A DNA stretch of 64,000 bases, from contig OY987263.1 of NCBI GenBank assembly GCA_963920665.1, positions 46,659,218 to 46,723,217 of the forward strand, in the 5' to 3' direction. This document shows, piece by piece, positions 21,590-30,546 of the stretch. Every line of letters starts with the position of its first letter. Within the stretch, counting starts at the first letter, position 1. Made by a program: the position numbers and the translations under genes. This DNA is from Straminergon stramineum. Lineage: Eukaryota > Streptophyta > Bryopsida > Hypnales > Calliergonaceae. Under the pieces are notes generated by a model. That model was not told the origin of the DNA. It made no database searches and was given only the letters and a program-made list of their open reading frames with translations.

Positions 21590-22508
21590 AAGGACCAAGG
21601 CCATTTTTCTGTCAAAAAACACTCAAAACTGCCATTTCTGCTGCGTTCACCTATAAAATCCCCAAAAAATAGTTAAAAAAAAATCTAACCGTTGGATCTT
21701 GTACTTTATTTGTCTCAGAACATGTGGTAAAAATTTCATGAATTTTGACCGCACAGATTGAGAGATATAGCATTCAAAGTTGGAAAAAGAAGTTTTTTTG
21801 AACACTGGCCTGCAATTTCAGATGACTTTGACCACCTTTTGTTGAAATTTTTTGCACTATGGACTGTGAATTTAAAATTTTCTGTGTTGAAGAATTGAGT
21901 TGATGTTCTAGGAAAAAAAATTCTAAAGAAAAACTCTTGATTTTCATTCTCTAAAAAATTGTTAAGTAGAAGTAGGTCCAAAATTACATGAAAAACTAAA
22001 TCATTAATAGCTCTAAGATGGGATTGAAACTCAATAATCCCAATGGTGAGATTGTTTTAGCAAACAAATTTAACTTTGTCAAACAATTTTTTTTGAAAAA
22101 TTGTGAAAATTGCATTCAGAAATGAATCCTATAAGTTATTTTTTCAAGAAGATGCTCATATTGCCTGAAAAACAATATTGTTCATAACTTTCACATTACT
22201 AATCCAAATGGAATGAATCAAATCTTCACATGTAGACAAAAGTATAATCTATAAGAAAAAAGAAATTTTAAATTAGATTTCAATTTTTTGTGGATTTATT
22301 TTTCTACCCGTGACATGAAAATTATGTTTAAGATGGCATAACTTTTGCTCCCGGGCACCGATTGAAATAAAAATTATATTCCCACGAGCTTATCAGTTTT
22401 TCTATCTTATGAGAAAGTTTCAAAAAGTTTGACTAAAAATTGAAGTGATAGGAACCTGCCCGAAATCCATTTTGTCCCTCGAGGGAACAATGGTCCTTTA
22501 GGGGTTAA
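21590..22508. mobile_element. TTAA/CCCC element nested in the giant hAT (copy 2)
   Basis: A 919-bp element flanked by TTAA. Its ends are CCCCTAAAGGACCA and the inverse TGGTCCTTTAGGGG, the best-matched inverted repeat of the family in this window. It lies between the kinase-like gene and the right terminus of the giant hAT. It has no coding capacity. It must have inserted after, or moved along with, the giant element. Confidence 0.75.
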
Positions 22509-23059
22509 AGCAATTGTGGTTTTATTGTTTTAGTGTATATACTTATAATGAATCAACTATGAAGAGACATAATTAGTAAATTCATCACAAATGAGAGTGA
22601 TTCAATTTTACTGTTTTTTCAAAAAGGTTTAGGACTTTATGGCACTTGGATTTTTAGAAGCCTTTGGGTTTCCAATTTAGACCCTCAATTTTTTTTCATT
22701 GCATTGTTTTCATAAAATGAACAAAGGAAAATAGGAAATTAAGCTCTAAATGAATGGGTTACAAAATGTATGTGTGTCCAATATTTTCCTAAACCTGAAA
22801 CCATAATTAATTTGTTATTTTGAGTACCGGTTCTTTGGATATTTATTAAAAAAATCCTTTGAAATTCTATTGCAGCACTCAAAAAATGAATTACGAAAAT
22901 AAATGACTTTTCTCTTTACAAATTTGTAAAGTGCAATGTTCTTTTTGTTCATTGCTAAGGACTCTTAGAAATGAGCATGAATTGTACCAAATTTCAAAAA
23001 TAAAATCGCATTAGAAATTCTCCTAGAATAAAAAAATAAAGATAGAGACAAAATTCGGG
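22509..23059. other. Spacer before the right terminus
   Basis: AT-rich with no gene or repeat recognised. Composition switches sharply to GC-rich at about 23055. Confidence 0.4.
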
Positions 23060-23323
23060 GAGTCTTAAGCGGTCGGACGGGTTGGCGGACGGGCTCCAGA
23101 GACCGCGGACAGGGTTGCGGACGGGTCGACAAATTGGCAGACGGGCTGCAAAATCTGCGGACGGGGTCGCAGAAACCGCGGATGGGGTTGCGGTCGAGGT
23201 CGGGGACGGGCGGACGGGAAATTACCCCAGGGTAAAAACCCGATTTTGCGAATGTCACAGGACGTCCGGGGGGGTCGCAGACGCGGATGCTGGCAGCTGC
23301 GTCAGGACGCCCTGTCAACCCTG
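23060..23323. promoter_or_regulatory. Right subterminal GGACGG region
   Basis: GC-rich end with a run of GCGGACGGG-type words at roughly 10-25 bp spacing. Then come TTACCCCAGGGTAAAAA, CGATTTTGCG and GTCAACCCTG. Read from the end inwards, the order of TIR, CAAAATCG, TTACCC..GGGTAA and the CGTCCG array mirrors the left terminus. This supports it as the partner end and as a candidate transposase-binding region. Confidence 0.65.
23314..23323 (-). repeat. Right terminal inverted repeat of the giant hAT
   Basis: GTCAACCCTG, an exact inverse of the left CAGGGTTGAC. Confidence 0.9.
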
Positions 23324-23331
23324 ACCATAGG
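23324..23331. repeat. Right target-site duplication of the giant hAT
   Basis: ACCATAGG directly follows the right terminal repeat. It matches ACCAGAGG at 5340-5347 except for one base, and it encodes the same codon phase of the piggyBac gene. Confidence 0.85.
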
Positions 23332-25042
23332 CCCTGTAGGATAAATAGATGTGCTAAAAAATGCAACCATTTTGGAATCATACCAAACCAAGGCTGCCAT
23401 TTTCCTACTTGCATGCATGGTCCAAAATAGAGTAGACCTAGGGTGCTCCCCTTTCTTGAATCTCGTGAGAGCTGAAGGGAAGCCTATACGATATCCCTTT
23501 ACTGTTTCTGTAGCAAAGATACCCCGTCTTAGCAAACCATCAAACAAGAAAGGAGAGTAGAAGAAGTTGTCAACACAGACACTATGGCCTCGGTTTTGAA
23601 GGCCAACTGTCAACTGGTGCACAATTCGCTCGCCCAAGCCTGCTTCTGACTCTCCATCTCACTTCCCAAGGTAAGGAATTACGTTCCAAATGTAACCACA
23701 GTCTGGGCACACAGCAGCCCAAATCTTGAAACCATAGCACATGGGTTTTGCAAGCATGTACTAACGACAAGGTGAGCGGAAGCTACGGTAGGCAACCATA
23801 ATTTCATCACACGTCAACTACTTTCTCAGGGTTGTATACACTTTGTGACATTGTCATAAAATGCTCCAATAACCATCTCACCTTGAACAACTTATTATAT
23901 AGAGGGTCTTTCTTATCACAACATGCAGTGGTGTTATCAATGCAGTGAATGCAGCACAAAAGACTCTCAAAACGATTTCTCAAAAATACCAAGGGAATGA
24001 CCCCACAACGCCAAAAAATATCCTCCCACCAATAGTCCTAGATTGATGGAGAAGTCTTTAGGCCCATCAAAATTGTCACTCCGAAGAAGGCTCGAATTTC
24101 CAATCTCGTTGTTGGAGTCCATCCTGGGCCCCCATTCGACCATGTTGGTCTGCCTCTTTGTCTAGGGTCATTGAGGTTTGTGCATTGCTGATTGGTGTAG
24201 GAGTTGGTCTTCGAGACAATGCAATCAACACACATGTCGTCAAGCCACAGGTCAAAGAATGAGCAAGCACTGGGCTTATTTTGAGTGTGTCGTTTGTGTA
24301 GGTCCAGGAAATGGACTAGTGAAGCTAGATTGATCGCTGATCAACAATGGACGTGTCTGGTCCCATTGAGAGTCCCAATACAAATGCCGAATTCTCTCTA
24401 CAGTAGCGACTTGGACTGGGTCTATAATGTGTATTCACGGTATCTCTCCATGTCTAAAGGCTCATTCTCAATATATGGAATATCTTCGTCATCAAGCAAA
24501 AGCCAATCTGAATTATTTTCATCGGATGAGTTGTTACTTGTGAAGTCCGGTGCCCAACTCATGTCCCGAGAATCTATGGTCCACCCATTGCTCGCATCGA
24601 GAATATTGACGTTTGTTGGTCCTTGGAATGGTTGCGGAGGTGTGCTGAATTCGTCCCCACTTCTTGAAACTCTGATGGTATTGTGGAATTCATCTGCTCC
24701 TACCCCGACTTGGTTCTACAAATGTCCGATTGAGCCTTCCTGATCACTTGTAGGGCTCCTTCGGTCCTTTAATGAAGTCAGTGGCAATTGTACAGTTGCT
24801 CTGACCACTAGCTGTGGACGCCAATTTAGACACATATCTTTCGTTGTAGTTGGAGATGTTCGTGGCTCCTCCGTAGCCAGGTCAATGATTGATCCAGCAT
24901 ATTCCCCTGCAATTGCTACATTGTCGAATGCACTTTGTAGGTTGATGGCACGTAGGGCTGGAGAAGGCACCGAATGTGCTCCCTGAATTTCCGACTCCCT
25001 TGTCGTCCCCAGGGGTGATAACTGGTTCTGGTGGATATGCAT
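23324..25042 (-). pseudogene. piggyBac-type transposase, N-terminal and central part
   Basis: Minus strand, from an in-frame ATG at 25042. A ~200-residue poorly conserved region with acidic stretches (LLLDDEDIPY) is followed by the DDE_Tnp_1_7 entry motif (TPTTRLEIRAFFGVTILMG), FLRNRFESLL, a region around the first catalytic Asp (DEIMVAYRSF), KPMCYGFKIWAAVC, and the second catalytic Asp in VCVDNFFYS. It reaches FFSTSIYP just before the hAT insertion. Damage includes in-frame stops, among them TAG at 24716-24718 and 24038-24040, and a one-base frameshift at about 23807-23809. The C-terminal part is at 4814-5347. Allowing for the frameshift, the two parts give a whole number of codons, about 747. 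It is more decayed than the hAT inside it, so it is older. Confidence 0.85.
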
Positions 25043-26640
25043 TCTTTGCACACGCCCACTTGCTGCTCATCCACCTTGCCTTGGACATTGTTGGCGATGA
25101 CCACGCCCAAATGTCGGAGATTGCGAGGGTGAGCGGGAATAGTACTGCTCCCACACAACACATGCATTGTCGATGTCACTTGTGTGGTGAACCAAACCGC
25201 AAGCAAGGCAATTTCTTGGTGTTGACTACATCCGGGCTCTAGATCATAGGATAGGGCACGATGTTGGGGTGGACAAAATTTCAGGTGCTACCCACCCTCT
25301 AGGCTTCCATGGTAGCTTTGAATTACCTCGCTTGCTACGGCCTCATCCCCCTCTCGGCACATTACCTTCCCTTGTCTCAACTGCCACCAACCCGTTGCCC
25401 GAATACCCTAAATTCGAATCCTGCAAACCCAATTCAGATCCCCCCTCCAAAATCCCAATACTGAAATCTTTTGATCCCAAGCTCATTATTTTGTACCCCT
25501 TCCCTTGCTTCAATCACATTCCCCCCACCTCCCCTACGATGCCCACCCTACCTCCCTCGTCCTAGGCCACCTCCAATTGTAGTATTAGCTGTGCCTGGCA
25601 CGACGCTTTGGATTGCTTGCCTCTTCGGCTCCTTCATCTCGGGGATGGTGAGACTTCCTGCATCGAAGTTGTTCTTGGTCGCTCCCAAGGCTTGTTGAAT
25701 CTGTCTCCTTTGTTGCGGCGGTCTGGCGTCCAGATTTGCAGTAGCCTTTGCCCTCACTTGGCTCTTCATGATCTTTTAAATTCGGCCACTGTTGTGTCCG
25801 CAAAAACAAATTGAGCCATGCTAGAATCCCCCGATGATCGCCTTCGGGGTATTGTTGAGTCCACCCAAACAACCTTGCAATTTGGCGACGACACAAGTAA
25901 CGCCAATTGTGATTTGAAGGCTCGCTCCACTGGTAATGGTTCTGCTGCGACTGTGGCAATGACAACAAAAAATCCTCTTGCAAGCAATTCACAACTTTTT
26001 GAGCAATGGCCTTGCAAGCACCTCTCTTGAGCGCCCAGTGGAACAATTTGTCTTGCACTTCGAAGACCTTTTCTTTTGTAGCCTGTCCAGCCTACAAAGC
26101 AGTTGTTATTTTGAAGCATGAAATCAAACAGAAAAGAAACAACACCACATGAAGGGGGTCATGAGTGAAAGTAGTGCATCGACTAGCTTGCCTCTACTTG
26201 ATAGTCCTTCCAAGCTGCCTCTTCCTCTACGCAATTGCAAAAATGATGAACTTTGTTCCACTCACCACTCTTCCTCCTCATATTGCCTCCTCGTTGTACA
26301 GAAGCACCCTCGGATTCTCTCATAAATCTGTGTAGGGAAGGGTACACTACCATCAACAACGAACCACAACAATTCAACAATCGTTATTGCCACAACAGTA
26401 CCAAAATCAAGTAAACCACTCCCACTTGCTACGGCTCACTTGTGCGGAGCTGAAACCCTACAAATGCCAATGCTATCCCCACCTTCGTCCTTGGGATCTG
26501 ACGCCAATAGTCTCCAACCGGCTCTCCCCAGTCATATTTGTGACATTCATGGCAAACTGCCAAGTCCTACTTTTTACTCTCACCAATCAAACTTCAATTT
26601 CTCACACTGACACGTTGTGATCGGTTAGGCAAGGCTGCAA
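25043..26640. other. GC-richer tract with unresolved degenerate reading frames
   Basis: Directly upstream of the piggyBac gene. On the minus strand a frame at about 25585-26090 looks protein-like (KVFEVQDKLFHWALKRG, NHNWRYLCRRQIARLFGW, then a Lys/Glu-rich tail). Neighbouring frames take over downstream, which suggests frameshifts or introns. A TTTGTAG acceptor-like site lies at its start (~26092). I do not recognise a family. It may be the 5' region of the piggyBac element, or a captured or decayed host gene. Confidence 0.35.
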
Positions 26641-27151
26641 TCACCTTTGGAATTTTTCGTAGATTCGATTCCACATTGGTCCCACCGATCTCAATTCTTC
26701 ATGAGCCTTATTGGGACCTTTTCCAATTCTAAGTGGCTAGAATCTATCCTCTTGGGCAGTTTAGGATTAAGGACTAAAACCCATACTTAGTCTAATATGT
26801 CAAATCTTATTTTTACACTATAACGCCATGTTTCTACTAGTTGGTTATGTTGCTTCATGGTTACAAGTATGAATTATGTTCAGCTTCTAAATGTACATGA
26901 AGTTTCACTAAAAATGCCAGTACCTGCCACATGTTGAAAAATTGAAGCCTCCCTTATGAATAGTGAGACAATTTTAAATTCATATACCAAAGAATTAAAT
27001 TGAGATAATAATATGTTTGTATAAAATTATTCTCATTATTTTTTCGGTCTTCACAAATGTCCTTAGTATTTGATAATTGATATACAAGGGAAGCTAAGAG
27101 GGTTATTCTAAAAGTCATTTGTTGTAAGACTAAGAGTACTCAAATTTAAGT
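26641..27151. other. AT-rich spacer, nothing recognised
   Basis: Composition returns to AT-rich after the degenerate tract. No gene, RNA or repeat is seen. Confidence 0.4.
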
Positions 27152-28104
27152 TTAACCCCTAAAGGACCAAATGGTGTTTTTTGGCAACATAGCTATTTCG
27201 AGCAGCTCACTATAGATGGAATTTTTATTTTTTTCTTTGAAATTTTCACACAACATGTGCCCAAGGAGTAGCTTTAAGGCCCAACAATTTTCATAACTTC
27301 TAAATACATGGTTAAGAAGTTATTGTGTGATATGTTGTTTTCATTGCTCAATGGGCAGCCCGGGCAACAAAAATCACTTCTTTAAAAATCACTTTTTAAA
27401 AAAATAAAAATTTGAAATTTATTTTCCTGATTTTTATATACATGGAAAGATTTGAATCATTCCATTTTGATTTATGAGATGAAAGTTATGAAGAGTTTTA
27501 GTTGTGGGTAGTTTGTGGGTAGTAATGGAATCTCTACTCTAAAATAAACTTTGAAGACCTTTATTTCACTCAATTTTTAACATTTTTGGAAAAAAATAAA
27601 AACATGAGGTGTAGATTGTTTATTAAAACAATTTAACCATTGGGATTGGCATTTTTTAATTCCACAAATAAATCATTAACAATTTAGTAATTTGGATCAT
27701 TCTCTACTTCTTTCAACTTACTATTTTTTTCCTATACATTGTACAATTCCAAATGATCTAAAATTTTTCAAGCATGTAGCCAACATGACTTGAAGAATGA
27801 ATCCAAAGAGTTACAACCATTTTGGACATTTTTTCATCATGATCTGACCTTGTGGAGTGCATCTGCCCGGATTTTTGCAGGGCCCAAAAAAGGCTTTTTG
27901 TCACTTCAAATGTTGATATCTTGCAATCCAAACGGTGGAAATTTCTGAAATTTTTTCCATGTCTTCCCAAACCAGCTTACTACAAGATCCTACGGTTACA
28001 TTTGTACAAAAATGTATTTTTTTCTAAAATTTGGTACTTGTACTAGAGATGACAGTTTTGGAACGTTTTTGGTGAAAACATAGTCAAATACCTTTGGGGG
28101 TTAA
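27152..28104. mobile_element. TTAA/CCCC element (copy 3)
   Basis: A 953-bp element between TTAA sites: CCCCTAAAGGACCAAATGG on the left and CCTTTGGGGG on the right. It is in inverted orientation to the copy at 398-1318, with clear similarity over the ends and interior. No transposase is encoded. Confidence 0.7.
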
Positions 28105-28264
28105 AGTGAAATATTTTTACCTTCATAGGTTCATTATACCCATCAAAATTAAAATCTTCGATCAAACCACCTCATTTGATTTACATGATAAGATATATAG
28201 ATGTTAACAAAATTTGAAAACAAATTCACAAATTATTACATTTTTAGTTTTTTCTTTCGTTTTT

Positions 28265-29050
28265 TTAACCCCTATAATTCCATTATAATATTTTTTTTCC
28301 CAAAACTATCCGAGACTATTATCCCTATTGGAAAGAACAAAGACGTAAGATCTCCCATGAGACAAGTATAAGAATGTATAGAAGAAATTTTAGAAACTTT
28401 CAATTGATCCTCTAGATTACAAGATATGGTATTAGAGTTTAAAGTAAAAAAAACAAGATTATTTTTTGCCCCTATCCATATTACATTATAATACTTTGAA
28501 TCCTTATGAGTTGAAGTTTTGTATTTATAAAGTTATTTGGTAAGAAAATTGTATAATGGGGAATCAAGTTGAGAATCTAGAAAATCAAAAGTCAATAAAA
28601 GAATTATAGTACATAGATATAGGTTGAAGACAGAATGAAAAATATCAATCCCAATGGTGATATTGTTCTAGAAAGAAATTTGAACCTTGAGGTCTTTAAT
28701 TTTATTATATATATTCTTCATAACTTTCACATCAATAACACAAATATAATCAACCAATGCTTTTCATTTAGATAAGAATGTATATTATATAAAAAATAAT
28801 TCTTTTAATAATCATAAAAAAATGAAGTCTTTGTGTTTCATTTTGTAGCCTATTTCAACTACTTTTTACTTTGGATAGCATAGCTTTTTCTTTGGTGCAT
28901 TGATTGAAACAAAAATAGAATTTCCATAAAATCTAATATGTTTTGCTAGCTTCAAAAAAGTTTCAAAAACTCATGCCAAAATTTGAGATTGTAGGTACAT
29001 GCCCAAACTTGTTTGTCTCCCAAGGGGACAATAGTCCAATAGGGTTTTAA
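28265..29050. mobile_element. TTAA/CCCC element, diverged (copy 4)
   Basis: About 786 bp from TTAACCCCTATAATTCC to CCAATAGGGTTTTAA. The right half follows copy 2 (ATTGATTGAAACAAAAAT, AAAGTTTCAAAAA, TTTGTCTCCCAAGGGGACAA). It is more decayed than the other copies, and the right terminus has gained a T. Confidence 0.6.
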
Positions 29051-30546
29051 ATGAGTTACCTTTGATAATTCTAGAGAGAGGATACTAGTACTATGTAATT
29101 AAATCAATTGTACCCTTACAAAATGAAGTCTCTAATTCAACCAAACATTTAAAAAGAGACATGAAGAGTTGGAAGATGAAAGCAAGTACAAAATTTAGAT
29201 TTGGTCCTCAAAGTTGAACCAAGTAAGGTGGGTATCCCTAAAACCACTACTAATTGCTTTTGTGCCTAATTATTATTATTAGACTATTCAAATTTTGATA
29301 TTTTCTTATTGGCAAGTGAAAAGAGATTCCAATGTACCAAAGAATGTGACATTTGGATTATCTATCAAGGAATAAAGCTTGGACCTAAAAGTGTTTCTTC
29401 AACATAGTTACATAATTGATTTTGGAGATGTACACATAGTGAAGATGGTAGTTTAGGGTCAATGGTGCATATGGGGGTGCCACTATAAATTAGATAGACT
29501 TCACTTCTCATGAATTTCATTGTAGGAGAATTAGACATAGTTGTATGAAATCAAATTCTTGTACCTATGCAATTATGGACATTTGGAGGAATGCATTCAA
29601 ATGTAGGATGTTAAATTGTGCCCATGGAAGTAGGCTATTGATGTGTCCTAACACAACCCTGGGCCTAAACCAACACGTTTGGTCGAAGGCGAAGGTCATA
29701 GGACCACAACCCCATAGGACCTCAATTCTATAGGACCACAACCTTACAAGACTACAACCCCGACGGAAGTGAGGATGAAGATGACCACCTACATCCTTCC
29801 TAGGGTGGTGGTTCTAGGGTTTAGGGTGGTGGGTTAGGGTTAGGATTCTAAGGTCTTCTTTTAAACTATGAACTAATTCATATATGCCACATTGTTTGTT
29901 TTCCCTCCTACCACCCAAAATGTATATAAAGAGTTGTCTTTTCATATCAAAAGACAAACCATGAATGGTTTTTGAAGAAAAGTGAAGTAAATGTGACATC
30001 ATGCCATGTCAACATGGGCCCATTTGAAATGGATAATTTAACGTCTTGTGAAGAAAGAGAACATCCTAAGAATTTTTTCAAGTTTTACTAAAATATCATT
30101 TTTTGACACAATTCAAACAACTTTTTTTGAAGTTCAAAAAGGATATAAAATTCAGCCCATGTCCATATCCTAACCTTGTACTTTATGACAATTTAAATTG
30201 TGGTCCAATAAGGCAAATCTGGAGGGAAAATCCATATTCTAAACTTTTCAACAACAAATTGCAAACATACATACAGTTTTCAAGGAATGATTCCTGAAGT
30301 TTCCACAAAAGTGACGTTCCTATTTTTTAGTAGAGTTGGTCTTTTCTTTCTTTTTCCAGATTGAACAGAAAAAAATTGTATGCAGTTTTTCCTTTCAGTA
30401 CACATGAATTTTGAAACACCTTGCGCCCATAGTGCAAAAGAATGAATTACTGAGGGACAGGAATTTTAAGTGCTGATGTACATGCTACAATACCACCGCT
30501 GAAGTTGTAAACAAATATGAAGCAACAATACCTAATTATATTGCTA
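29051..30546. other. Spacer and 3' flank of AsnRS; telomere-like patch
   Basis: AT-rich with no gene seen. At 29812-29847 there is a degenerate TTTAGGG-type stretch (CTAGGGTTTAGGG, GGGTTAGGGTTAGG). The last 100 bp or so should be the 3' untranslated region of the minus-strand AsnRS gene. Confidence 0.4.

Larger units (their letters stand above)
5348..23323. mobile_element. Giant multi-gene hAT transposon (17,976 bp)
   Basis: Bounded by inverted repeats CAGGGTTGAC (5348-5357) and GTCAACCCTG (23314-23323), with flanking 8-bp duplications of 7/8 identity. It splits a minus-strand piggyBac transposase gene whose reading frame is in phase on the two sides. Inside are a hAT transposase (5968-9276, minus), a RING-finger gene (10248-13640, minus), an intact gene sharing its N-terminal domain (16900-17997, plus) and a kinase-like gene (19653-21134, plus). 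GGACGG-rich islands occur at both ends and before every gene. The CAGGG start and 8-bp duplication are established hAT traits. The size and cargo are far beyond the usual 3-5 kb of hAT elements. A TTAA/CCCC element is nested at 21590-22508. Confidence 0.9.
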
